Source of the DNA: Hymenobacter monticola
Lineage (GTDB): Bacteria; Bacteroidota; Bacteroidia; Cytophagales; Hymenobacteraceae
DNA: 64,000 nucleotides
Assembly: GCF_022811645.1 (NCBI RefSeq)
Contig: NZ_CP094534.1
Location: 5,084,001 to 5,148,000 of the forward strand
Reading direction: 5' to 3'
The translations under genes were made by a program, and so were the position numbers. Below the pieces are notes generated by a model that was not told where the DNA came from, did no database searches, and saw only the letters and a program-made list of their open reading frames with translations. Below are positions 51,519-60,238 of the stretch, one piece after another (the stretch's first letter is position 1; each line of letters begins with the position of its first letter).

Positions 51519-52198
51519 GGCGCCAAAAACTGAAAGCCTTGCTCGGCAAAATGGGCCAGCACCCGCGGCAGCACGAAGCGCAGCCGGGCACTGGCCTTGC
51601 GGCTGTCGTGAAATACCAGCACATCGCCGGGCCGCACGGCGGCCAGCGTGTAGCGCAGGCAGTCCTCCGGGCTCAGGCTGGGGTCGTAGTCGCGGGTGAG
51701 CACCGACCACATGATGACCCGAAAATCCTGCTGAAGCGCCGGCAGCAGCGGCCACGTCAGCCGGCCATACGGCGGCCGGAACAGCGGGCGTGCGGCCGTG
51801 GCCGGCGACGTTTCGGCCTGCAGCTCCGCAATGTAGCGCTGGCACTCGGCCACTTCGGCCAGGTACTCGGGGCGACTCAGGCTCCAGGCGCTGCGGTGGT
51901 GGTGGGTGTGGTTGCCGAGGCGGTGGCCGGCGGCCAGGGCGGCGCGGGCAATGGCGGGGTAGCGGCCCAGGTTTTCGCCCACGCAAAAAAACGCGGCTTG
52001 CGCATTGTATTGCGCCAGTTGCTCCAGCACCCAGGGCGTTTCCTCCGGAATGGGGCCGTCGTCGAAGGTGAGGTAGAGCGCCGGCGCGCCGCCGGGCGCG
52101 GCGGCCGGTCCGGTCCACTCACAGCCGGGCAGCAGGGCGTGCAGCAGCTTGGGCGGCCGGGTCAAAAGCGCCGCTTCGAGCCGGGAGCCTAGCCGCAT
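51515..52198 (-). CDS. Polysaccharide deacetylase (NodB-type)
   Basis: The protein has 227 residues from the ATG of MRLGSRLEAALL, whose ATGA overlaps the stop of the gene upstream. The NodB homology domain has TFDDGPIPEET (Asp46, Asp47), metal ligands His97 and His101 (NHTHHH), RPPYGRLTWP and a final HDSRK region. It removes acetyl groups from N-acetylglucosamine-type polymers. No signal peptide is obvious, so it may act at the cytoplasmic side or use an atypical N-terminus. It forms a tightly overlapped unit with the glycosyltransferase downstream. Confidence 0.9.
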   Translation of the reverse strand: MRLGSRLEAALLTRPPKLLHALLPGCEWTGPAAAPGGAPALYLTFDDGPIPEETPWVLEQLAQYNAQAAFFCVGENLGRYPAIARAALAAGHRLGNHTHHHRSAWSLSRPEYLAEVAECQRYIAELQAETSPATAARPLFRPPYGRLTWPLLPALQQDFRVIMWSVLTRDYDPSLSPEDCLRYTLAAVRPGDVLVFHDSRKASARLRFVLPRVLAHFAEQGFQFLAP

Positions 52199-52740
52199 CA
52201 GGAACGCACGATGTGCATGAAGGGCACTTCCGTGTCGGGCAGCGGGCCCAGCACGGCGGCCAGCACGGTCAGGAAAGCGGCGGCGGTATCGGGCTGGCCG
52301 GCGCCCGGGCCGCGGCCCAGGTGGCGGTGCTGCTCGCCGGCCCACTCGCCTATCACGGTGGGGGCGCCGGCGGGGCCGCTCAGGCCCAGCGTGGCTTCCA
52401 GGGTGAAGTAGCGGGGGCGTTTTTCCTCGGCTTCGGTTTCGGGCTCGTCGTCCTCCTCATACACCAGGGCCGAATAGTAGGCTTCCATGGTGGCCTGGGG
52501 CGCGGGCAGGTGCAGCAGGGCCGTGGCGCGGCCGGCCACTTCGTGCCAGCTCAGGCGCAGGCCCCGGGGCACTACTTTATCGGCCGTCGGCAGGTTTTCG
52601 GCGGCTTTTTCCCACACGTATTGCAGCAGCTCGCGCGCCAGGTACGGGTCGCTCAGCTCGCGGCGCACCGAGGCCGGGCGGCGCCAGGCCAGCTGCGGCA
52701 ACAGGACGTGGGTAAAGTTGTAAGGATGAAGTCGCGCCAT
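52198..52740 (-). CDS. Hypothetical protein heading the deacetylase unit
   Basis: The protein has 180 residues with no signal peptide or membrane segment. An acidic stretch (YEEDDEPETEAEEKRP) lies mid-protein and the C-terminal half is Gly/Ala/Pro-rich (GEQHRHLGRGPGAGQPDTAAA). I do not recognise a family. Its stop overlaps the deacetylase start (ATGA), so it is translated with the deacetylase and the family 2 glycosyltransferase. A role in that glycan pathway is inferred from coupling only. Confidence 0.7.
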   Translation of the reverse strand: MARLHPYNFTHVLLPQLAWRRPASVRRELSDPYLARELLQYVWEKAAENLPTADKVVPRGLRLSWHEVAGRATALLHLPAPQATMEAYYSALVYEEDDEPETEAEEKRPRYFTLEATLGLSGPAGAPTVIGEWAGEQHRHLGRGPGAGQPDTAAAFLTVLAAVLGPLPDTEVPFMHIVRS

Positions 52741-52787
52741 AGGGGGCTACAAAAGTAACGCCGGAAAGCTTGGCTTGATAAGCAATG

Positions 52788-52855
52788 AGGGGCGAAGTGA
52801 GGAACTGTCATGGCTTCGGCTGCGCCTTGCCATGACAGTTCCTCACTTCGCCCCT
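52788..52855. repeat. Palindrome, family B-like, that includes a gene end
   Basis: Perfect 27-bp arms 52788-52814 and 52829-52855 (inner GGAACTGTCATGGC / GCCATGACAGTTCC) with a 14-base loop. The right arm runs 13 bases into the glycosyltransferase gene, supplying its last codons and stop. The left arm therefore mirrors gene-specific sequence, not just a mobile core. Confidence 0.88.
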
Positions 52856-54009
52856 TTTATCGCCTGCTCCACTGCCTCCCACAATACCTCGGCGCTGCGG
52901 GCCCAGGAGAAGCGGCGCAGGTTCTGCCGGCCCTGGGCTACCAGCTGCTGGCGCACCCCTTCGTTTTCCCACAGGCGCGCCAGCCCAGCGGCAATGCTTT
53001 CGGGCGAATTGGGGTCGACTAGTTCGGCACCGCCCTCTCCCGCCACTTCGGGCATGGAGCTGACCTGGGATGTCAGTACGGGGCAGCCGCTGGCCTGAGC
53101 CTCCACAATGGGAATACCAAAACCCTCGAAATAAGGCACGTACACAGTAGCCAGCGCCGCCGCGTAGAGGCTGGCCAGCTCGGCATCGGCCACGCGGCCG
53201 GTGAAATGCACCGCGTTTTGGTGGCGCATCTTTTGGTAGGCTTCCAGAATGGGGCCCGCTTTCCAGGCTTTGCGGCCCACGATGAGCAGCTGCGCCGCTG
53301 CGGCTTCCGGCCCGCCCTGGGCCTTGAACATATCGAAGGCCCGCAGCAGGTTGCCCAGGTTCTTGCGCGGCTGCAAGGCTCCTACGAACAGGAAGTACGG
53401 CTGCCCGTGGCTGAACCGCCGCCGGGTTTCGCGCTGGGCGTCGGCCGGCTGGGGCCGGAACAGCTCGGCCGGTGCGTTGTAGGCCACACTGATTTTCTCA
53501 GGCTCGATGCCGTAGGTCTGCACAATGTCGGCCTTCGTGGCTTCCGACACGGCCACCAGCCGCGCCGACGCGCGGGCGAAACGCGGCATGAAAAAGTGGT
53601 AGTACTTGCGGCGCAGCAGCTCCACATCGAGCGGAAAATGCTCGAAGGCTAGGTCGTGCAGCACCGTGACGCGCGGCACCGTGGTGGCCAGCGTGGTGAA
53701 GCCATCCATGCTGAGAAACGCGGCCGGGCGGTGCCGCGCCAGCCACAGGGCCACGGCGCCCTCAAACCACGCCACAAACAGGAGGGGGTGGCGCGCCGGC
53801 GGCAGCAGCACGTGCGGCACCACGTTGGGCCCAAACAAATAGCACGGGTCGTAAGCCCGGTCGAACAGGAAGTGAAACGTCACTTCCGGGTGCTGGGCCA
53901 CCAGCCGGCTCAACGTTTCGTAGCTGAAGCGGCCGATGCCTTCCAGCTGCGCGCCCGGCATCAGGAAACGGGTGTTGACGGCGATGTGCAGCGGAGTGGG
54001 TATGGGCAT
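52843..54009 (-). CDS. Family 1/4-type glycosyltransferase (GT-B)
   Basis: The protein has 388 residues. The N-domain begins IAVNTRFLMPGAQLEGIGRFSYE, and the C-domain has FVGALQPRKNLGNLL, HFTGRVADAELASLY and the E-x7-E motif in YFEGFGIPIVEAQASGCPV. This is a retaining GT4-like enzyme using a nucleotide sugar such as a GDP- or UDP-sugar. It is cytoplasmic or peripheral on the inner membrane and belongs with the polysaccharide genes around it. The 3' end overlaps the arm of a palindrome. Confidence 0.92.
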   Translation of the reverse strand: MPIPTPLHIAVNTRFLMPGAQLEGIGRFSYETLSRLVAQHPEVTFHFLFDRAYDPCYLFGPNVVPHVLLPPARHPLLFVAWFEGAVALWLARHRPAAFLSMDGFTTLATTVPRVTVLHDLAFEHFPLDVELLRRKYYHFFMPRFARASARLVAVSEATKADIVQTYGIEPEKISVAYNAPAELFRPQPADAQRETRRRFSHGQPYFLFVGALQPRKNLGNLLRAFDMFKAQGGPEAAAAQLLIVGRKAWKAGPILEAYQKMRHQNAVHFTGRVADAELASLYAAALATVYVPYFEGFGIPIVEAQASGCPVLTSQVSSMPEVAGEGGAELVDPNSPESIAAGLARLWENEGVRQQLVAQGRQNLRRFSWARSAEVLWEAVEQAIKGAK

Positions 54010-54026
54010 AGTTAATAGCGCAAAAG

Positions 54027-54113
54027 CGTCATGTCGAGCGCAGCCGAGACATCTCGCTCGCCGAAGTAATTCGTTTTCCGCAGCGAGATGTCTCGGCTAC
54101 GCTCGACATGACG
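54027..54113. repeat. Palindromic repeat, family B
   Basis: 32-bp arms CGTCATGTCGAGCGCAGCCG... (54027-54058) and 54082-54113 match with one exception, around a 23-base loop containing AAGTAATTCGTTTTC. It fills the spacer between the flippase stop and the glycosyltransferase start on the - strand. Confidence 0.88.
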
Positions 54114-54124
54114 AACAAGAAAAT

Positions 54125-55588
54125 TTAACCTTTTCCCGTCAAGCTCATCAGCTCCTTGCGCCGCACCAGGCCGGTGCCCAGCACAATCAGCCCAAACACT
54201 ACCGCCATCACGCCGGCTTCGACCCACCAGCTCAGGAACAGGCCGTATTGCAGCATGTACCAGGCGCCGCACAGCAGCCCGAACGCCAGGAGCAGCCGGG
54301 CCAGCAGCCGCCCGGGCACGCCCACACCGGTGCGCCGCGCCACCAGCACCAGGTAGCCGACGGACACGGCCACCGCGCACAGCAGCGTGTCGAGCGAGGC
54401 GGCCACGGCGCCGTAGCGGGGCAGCAAAAACAGGTTCAGGCCGATGTTGAGCAAGATGCTCAGGCCCACCAGCCAGCTCACGGCCCGCTCGTGGGTGGTG
54501 CTGGTGAGCAGGGTGCTGTAGATGGCGAAAAAGGCGTGCACCAGCACGTTGAGAAACAGAATTTTCAGGCACAAGGTCATGCGCGCCACCTCGGCCGGGG
54601 AGCTGTGGGTGAACTGCCAGAACACCACCTCGCCCCGAAACAGCACGAAGGCCACAATGAAAAGCATCGGCAGCGTGACGATGCGCTGCCCGAACATGAG
54701 CAGCTGGCGTTGGGCCCCGGCATCCTTCGGCACGCTGGCAAACTTGGCAAAAAACAGCGGCAGCACCGTCCAGGCATACATCATCACGGCATCGACCCAG
54801 CGGTAAGCCCCCGCGTAGTAGCCGGCCTCGGTGGGCGAGGCCAGGCGCTCGAGCATCAGCATGTCGATGCGCTCGTTCATGCCGTACACCAGCGTCATGA
54901 GGGCGAAGGGCAGGCTCGCCCGCAGGGCCGTGCGGGCCACCGGGCCCTGCCAGCGGTACTTCACCCGCCCAAAAAAGCGCGTCATCAACCCGTAGGTGAG
55001 CACGGCGGTGAACGCCGCCGCCCCCAGCCGGGCGCCCACGTAGCGCGGCAGCGAGAAGCCCAGCGGCAGCAATAGGAGCACGGCCCCAAGCAGCACAAAC
55101 TTCTCGACCACCGAGAGCACGGCGTCGGTGTTGAATTTTTGGTGGGCCTGCAGGGTACCGCGCAGGAACTGCCCGTACTGCGTGAGCACCAGCGCCGCCC
55201 CCACGCCCAGCAGCAGCAGCAGCTCCGGGCCGCGGTAGCCCATCAGCCAGCCCACCAGCACCATGGCGGGCAGGGCCACCACGTTGAGGGCCCCGCGCAA
55301 GGGCAGCAGCGTGGGAAAGGTTTCGGCCAGGAAATTGGGTTCGGCCGCCACGCGCCGCACGGCGTAGGGCGTCAGGCCAAGGTCGGCGAGGGCGGCCACC
55401 ACGGTGGCGATGACCGAGAGGGCCGCCACCAGCCCAAACGTGGCGTGCCCGAGCCGGTCCTGCACCAGGTTTTCCACCATCAACCAGCCGGGTTTCACCA
55501 GCAGGTTGAGCAGGACGACGAAGCTGATATTGCCAAAAAACCGTTTGATGCCGACGAGGAAGCTAAGGACGGAAAGGATAACCGGCAC
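54125..55588 (-). CDS. Polysaccharide flippase, Wzx/MOP type
   Basis: The protein has 487 residues from GTG 55588. The frame stays open far upstream, but that part is antisense to the Wzz-like gene. About 14 hydrophobic segments are present, with N-terminal LLNLLVKPGWLMVENLVQDRLG typical of the MOP exporter superfamily. It would move undecaprenyl-linked repeat units across the inner membrane. The Wzz-like and O-antigen ligase genes are divergent from it, and glycosyltransferases follow, so a Wzx/Wzy-type pathway is likely. Confidence 0.88.
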   Translation of the reverse strand: MPVILSVLSFLVGIKRFFGNISFVVLLNLLVKPGWLMVENLVQDRLGHATFGLVAALSVIATVVAALADLGLTPYAVRRVAAEPNFLAETFPTLLPLRGALNVVALPAMVLVGWLMGYRGPELLLLLGVGAALVLTQYGQFLRGTLQAHQKFNTDAVLSVVEKFVLLGAVLLLLPLGFSLPRYVGARLGAAAFTAVLTYGLMTRFFGRVKYRWQGPVARTALRASLPFALMTLVYGMNERIDMLMLERLASPTEAGYYAGAYRWVDAVMMYAWTVLPLFFAKFASVPKDAGAQRQLLMFGQRIVTLPMLFIVAFVLFRGEVVFWQFTHSSPAEVARMTLCLKILFLNVLVHAFFAIYSTLLTSTTHERAVSWLVGLSILLNIGLNLFLLPRYGAVAASLDTLLCAVAVSVGYLVLVARRTGVGVPGRLLARLLLAFGLLCGAWYMLQYGLFLSWWVEAGVMAVVFGLIVLGTGLVRRKELMSLTGKG

Positions 55589-55663
55589 GGTGCGCCGCGC
55601 CCGCAAAGCTACGAACTGTGCCGGCCCAACCGCGCGGCGTGCCGAACGGGGCCGTTTTCCGGC

Positions 55664-55671
55664 TATCTTTG
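55664..55671 (+). promoter_or_regulatory. -7 box of the Wzz-like gene promoter
   Basis: TATCTTTG matches the bacteroidetal TANNTTTG consensus and lies about 65 bases upstream of the Wzz-like start in the 147-base divergent spacer. A -33 TTTG at proper spacing is not obvious. Confidence 0.5.
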
Positions 55672-55735
55672 CCTGCCGCCTTCCCGCGTCTTCCCTCCCA
55701 TTTAAAAGAACGGGCGTAGGCACCTCCTTTTCTGT

Positions 55736-56818
55736 ATGTCTGCACCTTCTTTCTCGCTGGTGGGCCTCGGGCCCATTATCAACCGCTGGAAAAACCTCGT
55801 GGCCGGGGCCGTCGTCCTGGCCGCCGTTGTGAGCATTGTGGTGGCGCTGCTGATGCCCAACGTGTACCGCTCCACCGCCATTTTCATTCCCACCAACCCC
55901 CAAACCGCTGACCCCGACCGCCTGCTGGAAGAAAACGGCCAGGCGCGCAACAAGCTGGAGCTGGGCGGCCGGGCCGAAGACCTGGACCGGGCCATCACCA
56001 TCGGCGAGTCGCAGCCGGTGGCCGAGCTGCTCATCAAGAAATTCAACCTCTACAAGCACTACGAGGTGGGCACGCCCGGCGACGACCTGGCCGACAACGC
56101 CGTGCTGAAGGAGTTTACCGACAACCTGTCCATTGAGCACAACGAGCGCGACGCCATCGAGCTCACGTTCATGGACAAAGACAAAAACCTGGCCGCCCAG
56201 ATTGCCAATACCCTGGTGCAGGTCATCGACTCGGTGAACCAGCAGCTCACGCTGGAAAACCGCCGCAAAGTGCTCGACCTCTACCGCCACCGCTACGAGT
56301 ACCTGAGCACCAGCTTCGAGCGCAGCCGCCGCGAGCTGGTGGGCGCCCGCAAGCGCTACGGCATCTTCGGCCTCGAAATGCAGGGCCGCTACATGGTGAA
56401 GCAACTCATCGAAACCGAGGCGGCCCTGCGCAAGGCCGAAGCCAGCGGCGGCGACGTGACCGGCCTGCGCAAGGCCCTGCGCGGCCTCACCAAGCGCGAC
56501 GGCGGCAACCTCATCAACCTGGAAAGCTACGTGCAGGGCACCGACTCGATGAGCATGTTCACCACCCGCGTGGCCGACTTGCAGGGCCGCCTCGTGGCCG
56601 CCCGCTCGGCCTTCGAAACCGCCGAGCTGAGCTTGCAGGGCCGGCTTTCCAGCGTGTACGTGGTGCAAAAGGCTTATCCGGCCACTCGGAAATCCAAGCC
56701 CGTGCGCTGGCTCATCGTGACGGGCTCGGTGGTGCTCACGTTTGTGCTGTCGGTCATTTTCATTGCCCTGCTCGAGCTCTACCGCCGCAACCGGCCCGGG
56801 GCCGCCCGCCTGGCGTGA
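55736..56818 (+). CDS. Wzz-like chain-length/co-polymerase protein
   Basis: The protein has 360 residues with the two-helix Wzz topology: a transmembrane helix at about 22-40, a long periplasmic part with coiled coils (ENRRKVLDLYRHRYEYLSTS, KQLIETEAALRKAEAS), and a second helix at about 327-349 before a short basic tail. The N-terminal STAIFIPTNPQTADPDRLLE is typical of Wzz/Etk-type domains in Bacteroidota. There is no kinase domain. It should set glycan chain length together with the polymerase/ligase whose gene overlaps its stop (GTGA). Confidence 0.88.
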   Translation: MSAPSFSLVGLGPIINRWKNLVAGAVVLAAVVSIVVALLMPNVYRSTAIFIPTNPQTADPDRLLEENGQARNKLELGGRAEDLDRAITIGESQPVAELLIKKFNLYKHYEVGTPGDDLADNAVLKEFTDNLSIEHNERDAIELTFMDKDKNLAAQIANTLVQVIDSVNQQLTLENRRKVLDLYRHRYEYLSTSFERSRRELVGARKRYGIFGLEMQGRYMVKQLIETEAALRKAEASGGDVTGLRKALRGLTKRDGGNLINLESYVQGTDSMSMFTTRVADLQGRLVAARSAFETAELSLQGRLSSVYVVQKAYPATRKSKPVRWLIVTGSVVLTFVLSVIFIALLELYRRNRPGAARLA

Positions 56819-58302
56819 ACCCGTCCGTAAACAACCTTTGGCAGCGGTTCCGGCAGGCCTACGATGGGCCGCAGCAACTGTTCATGGCCTTCATCGGCCT
56901 GCTGCTGCTGGGCGGCGCGGGCGCGGCGCTCACACACCTGCCGGCCCTGCTGCTGCCGGCGGGCCTGGCTGTGGCCCTGCTGGTGGCCCTGGTGGAGTGG
57001 CGCTGGATTTACTACCTGCTGTTTTTCCTACTGCCCTTCTCCGAAGAAATCAGCCTGTTTGGCGGCCTAAGCATGGACGTGCCCTCCGAGCCGCTCATGC
57101 TGGCCCTGACCGGGTGCGTGGGCGCGGCACTGCTGCTGGGCACGGGTCGCATTCCGGGCCGCGAGTGGCAGCATCCCCTCATCATTCTGCTGGGCCTGAT
57201 GCTGCTGTGGGCGGCCGTAGACACGTTTTTCTCGGTCGATACGCTTAAGTCGTTCAAGTACATGCTGGCCAAGGTGTGGTACCTCACGCCGTTTGTGCTG
57301 GGCACGCTGCTCATCATCCGCCGCCCGGCCGATGCCTGGCGCTTTGCGTCTTTCTACGCCACCGGGGCGGCGCTGAGCGTGCTGTACGTGGCGAGCCGGC
57401 ACGCCACCAAGGGCTTCAGCTTCGCCGACATCAACTGGGCGCTGCGGCCGTTTTTCCGCAACCACGTCATCTACGCCACCATGCTGGCGCTGCTGATTCC
57501 GTTCTGTTGGTTTGCGTTGCGCGCGGCCACCAAGGCCGGGTCCAAACTGGCCTGGCGGGCGGTGCTGGGGCTTTTGCTGTTTGGCCTGCTTACGTCCTAC
57601 ACGCGAGCGTCGATGCTCTCGCTGCCCATTGCGGCGCTGTTTTTTGGGGTGATGCACCTGCGCTTTACCAAGGTGGTGCTGGTGGCCGTGGCCATTGGCA
57701 CGGGCCTGGCCGTGGCCCACATTGCCACCGGCGACAATTACATGGAATTTGCGCCCAATTACGAGCGCACCATCTTCAACGGCAAGAACTTCGAGAAGCA
57801 CCTCGAAGCCACCTACAAGATGCAGGACGTATCGGGCATGGAGCGGGTGTACCGCTGGGTGGCCGCCGCCCGCATGATTGCCGACAAGCCCGTGGTGGGC
57901 AGCGGCCCCGCCACCTTCTATCCCGAATACAAGCGCTACACCATCAAGAGCTTCCGCACCTACGTGAGCGACAACCCCGAGAAATCAACCACTCACAACT
58001 ACTTCCTGCTGCAACTGGCCGAGCAAGGCATTCCCGGCTTTGTGCTCTTTCTTGTCTTCGTCAGCACGGCGCTGCTCAAGGCCGAAAGCCTCTACCACCG
58101 CGCCCGCCAGCAGCCCGAAGTGCGCCGCGTCATTCTGGCCGCCACCATGTCGCTGGTAGTCATTGTGTTCCACCTCACACTCAATGAGCTGGTGGAAGCC
58201 GACAAGATTGGCCCGGTGTTCTTCATCTGCATCGCCTTGCTGATTCGCTGCGAAAGCTGGCTGGCGGAAGGGGTACCTCAAGAAGACACGCCAACCGTTT
58301 AA
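56815..58302 (+). CDS. O-antigen ligase/polymerase family protein (Wzy_C)
   Basis: The protein has 495 residues from GTG 56815, overlapping the stop of the Wzz-like gene. Ten to twelve transmembrane helices are present. The Wzy_C core has LLTSYTRASMLSLPIA and, in the large periplasmic loop, PEKSTTHNYFLLQLAEQGIPGF with the functional His. Such proteins polymerise or attach polysaccharide at the periplasmic face. Coupling with Wzz suggests the polymerase role. Its stop overlaps the convergent DinB-like stop by three bases. Confidence 0.9.
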   Translation: MNPSVNNLWQRFRQAYDGPQQLFMAFIGLLLLGGAGAALTHLPALLLPAGLAVALLVALVEWRWIYYLLFFLLPFSEEISLFGGLSMDVPSEPLMLALTGCVGAALLLGTGRIPGREWQHPLIILLGLMLLWAAVDTFFSVDTLKSFKYMLAKVWYLTPFVLGTLLIIRRPADAWRFASFYATGAALSVLYVASRHATKGFSFADINWALRPFFRNHVIYATMLALLIPFCWFALRAATKAGSKLAWRAVLGLLLFGLLTSYTRASMLSLPIAALFFGVMHLRFTKVVLVAVAIGTGLAVAHIATGDNYMEFAPNYERTIFNGKNFEKHLEATYKMQDVSGMERVYRWVAAARMIADKPVVGSGPATFYPEYKRYTIKSFRTYVSDNPEKSTTHNYFLLQLAEQGIPGFVLFLVFVSTALLKAESLYHRARQQPEVRRVILAATMSLVVIVFHLTLNELVEADKIGPVFFICIALLIRCESWLAEGVPQEDTPTV

Positions 58303-58868
58303 TGACTCGTCGCTGAGTATTCCGCCGCCACGTTTTGTATTTGCACCAAGTGCCGCTCAGCGTGTTTGGCCAAGAAGTGCACGAAATCATAAACGTCAAT
58401 CTTTCCCAGCGCATTGACCGTCATAGTTGTGCGATAGAGCACTCCTTCACCATTGGGCAGTCGCGTCAATACCTGCTGACACGCTCGAAGCTGCTGCCGT
58501 AGCGCTGCCGCCACTTCAGGCCCGGTTTTCAACCCGCGCGGCTCCATATGTTCTGGCCTCACCCAAGCAAATGCTTGCGGATTGGCAATTTCCTTAAGCT
58601 TATTTGGTTCTGAGCACCGGACGGCCAACTCCGCTTCCAGGTTCAGGCTGTGCACGTTCTTCAACGCCTTCGCTGCTCCCTTTTCAATGAGAATGAGCAA
58701 ATAATGATTCGTGAGAGCGACATGCTCCAGAATCTCATCGATTGCCCAACCACCACTAGCTGGACGGTAGGCTCGCAGCGAACTCGGTGCTTCAAACCAC
58801 TTCGCTAATCGATTGAAAGCCGTTTCGAGCGCGTAGTTAATTTCTGCAATGAATGCTGATGGCTGCAT
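58299..58868 (-). CDS. DinB-like family protein
   Basis: The protein has 189 residues forming a four-helix bundle. The metal-type histidines are His49 in ILEHVALTNHY and the HxxxH pair near 169-173 (KHAERHLVQIQ), as in the DinB/YfiT superfamily of thiol- or metal-dependent enzymes. The gene is AT-richer than its neighbours. It begins 7 bases after the phosphatase stop on the same strand, so it is probably cotranscribed. Substrate is unknown; bacillithiol-type transfer and hydrolase roles are known elsewhere in the superfamily. Confidence 0.85.
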   Translation of the reverse strand: MQPSAFIAEINYALETAFNRLAKWFEAPSSLRAYRPASGGWAIDEILEHVALTNHYLLILIEKGAAKALKNVHSLNLEAELAVRCSEPNKLKEIANPQAFAWVRPEHMEPRGLKTGPEVAAALRQQLRACQQVLTRLPNGEGVLYRTTMTVNALGKIDVYDFVHFLAKHAERHLVQIQNVAAEYSATSH

Positions 58869-58875
58869 TTTCGCA

Positions 58876-60180
58876 TTACTTAAACCGGCAGCTCAAAATC
58901 GTCACATCGTCGGCAAACTGGGAGTTGTGGGCGCTGAAGGCGTTGATGCTGCGCAGCAGTTCCTGGTGCAGCTTGGGCAGGGGCAGGTAGCGGCCGCGCT
59001 CCAATACGTCCAACACGCCTTCCTCGCCAAACTCGTTGCCGGCTTCGTCAAACACCTCGGTGAGGCCGTCGGTGTAGAGCAGCAGCAGCGAGTGGCGGGA
59101 AATTTCGGTTTCGCCCACGCGCAGCAACGGCAAGTCTTCCATGATGCCGAGCATAACGGTGCCGTGCTTGAGGCGCTCCACCGAGCCGTTGTCGCAGAGC
59201 AGCAGCGGGTCGTTGTGGCCGGCGTTCACGTATTGCAGGCGGCGGGTGCGGCGGTCGTAGATGCCGAAGAAGGCCGTGATAAACTTCTCGCCGCCCGAGT
59301 TGCGGAACAGCAGGTGGTTGAGCTCAGGCACGATGGTGGCCAGCGCCACGCCCTGCCGCAGCAGCGTGCGCAGCCCGGCCTGGAAGTTCGACATCAGCAG
59401 CGAAGCCGGCACGCCCTTGCCGCTCACGTCGGCCACGCACAGCAGCAGACGGTCCTGGTCGATTTCAACCACGTCGTAGTAGTCGCCGCCGATTTCGGTG
59501 TGGGGCACGTAGCTGCGCTCAATGGCCAGGTGGCCGTCGTTGGGCAGGCTGCGCGGGAAGAGCATGGCCTGCACTTCCTGGGCAATTTCAATTTCCTTGC
59601 GCACGGCGGCGTCGGCCACGCGCTGGGCCTGCAGGCGGCGGTTTTCCACGGCCCCGATGAGCGTGTTGGCCAACGAGCCGAGGAAAGGGATGAGCTGCTG
59701 GCGGTCGAAATCGGAGCGCAGGCCGCCCACAAACACGTAGGCCGCCACCTGCTTCTGGCGCAGCACCGGAATCACCATTTCGTAGGGTTCCCAGGCGTCG
59801 CCGAGGTGCAGGTCCTCCACGGCCTGGGGCTGGGTCACGCCGCCTTCGCGCAGGTGCTGGCTGAGTTCCAGCTTTTCGGCCACGGCCAGTTCGCAGCCTA
59901 GGGCCACACGCACCTGGAAGCCGTGTTCTTCGCGGGCAAAAAGCAGCAGCTGCACCACGTTGCGCTGGCCCTGCAGGGTGAGGCGCAGCATATGGTAAAG
60001 CTCGTCCACGGTGTGGTCGCGAGCCGTCATGTCGTGGGCCACGCCGAGCACGGTGTCCAGCTCAAACTGCTTGAGCAGCAGCTGGCGGCGCAGCTGTTTT
60101 ATCTGGTCGTCGCGGTGCGTGACCTGGGCGGCCAGCGCATCGGCCAGGGGCTCAGCAGAAGAAAGAGGAACAGAAGCCAT
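58876..60180 (-). CDS. PP2C-type (SpoIIE/RsbU) serine phosphatase with GAF-like sensor
   Basis: The protein has 434 residues. A short coiled coil (residues 20-45) is followed by a GAF-like domain (about 45-185), a linker coiled coil (EIEIAQEVQAMLFPRSLP), and the SpoIIE phosphatase domain (about 215-434) with metal aspartates in IGGDYYDVVEI, VADVSGKGVPASLLMS and a late DDVTILSCR. It dephosphorylates anti-anti-sigma-type proteins in partner-switching pathways; no STAS or anti-sigma gene is visible in this window. It is cytoplasmic. Confidence 0.92.
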   Translation of the reverse strand: MASVPLSSAEPLADALAAQVTHRDDQIKQLRRQLLLKQFELDTVLGVAHDMTARDHTVDELYHMLRLTLQGQRNVVQLLLFAREEHGFQVRVALGCELAVAEKLELSQHLREGGVTQPQAVEDLHLGDAWEPYEMVIPVLRQKQVAAYVFVGGLRSDFDRQQLIPFLGSLANTLIGAVENRRLQAQRVADAAVRKEIEIAQEVQAMLFPRSLPNDGHLAIERSYVPHTEIGGDYYDVVEIDQDRLLLCVADVSGKGVPASLLMSNFQAGLRTLLRQGVALATIVPELNHLLFRNSGGEKFITAFFGIYDRRTRRLQYVNAGHNDPLLLCDNGSVERLKHGTVMLGIMEDLPLLRVGETEISRHSLLLLYTDGLTEVFDEAGNEFGEEGVLDVLERGRYLPLPKLHQELLRSINAFSAHNSQFADDVTILSCRFK

Positions 60181-60238
60181 GCAGCAAGGTAAGCAGCCGG
60201 TTATGAATGGCGCGTGAAACGCAAACGGGGCTACAAAC

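Noticed and set aside
55589..56668. N-terminal extension of the flippase frame by 360 codons
   Set aside because: It lies entirely antisense to the Wzz-like gene. The GTG at 55588 gives the expected flippase start.
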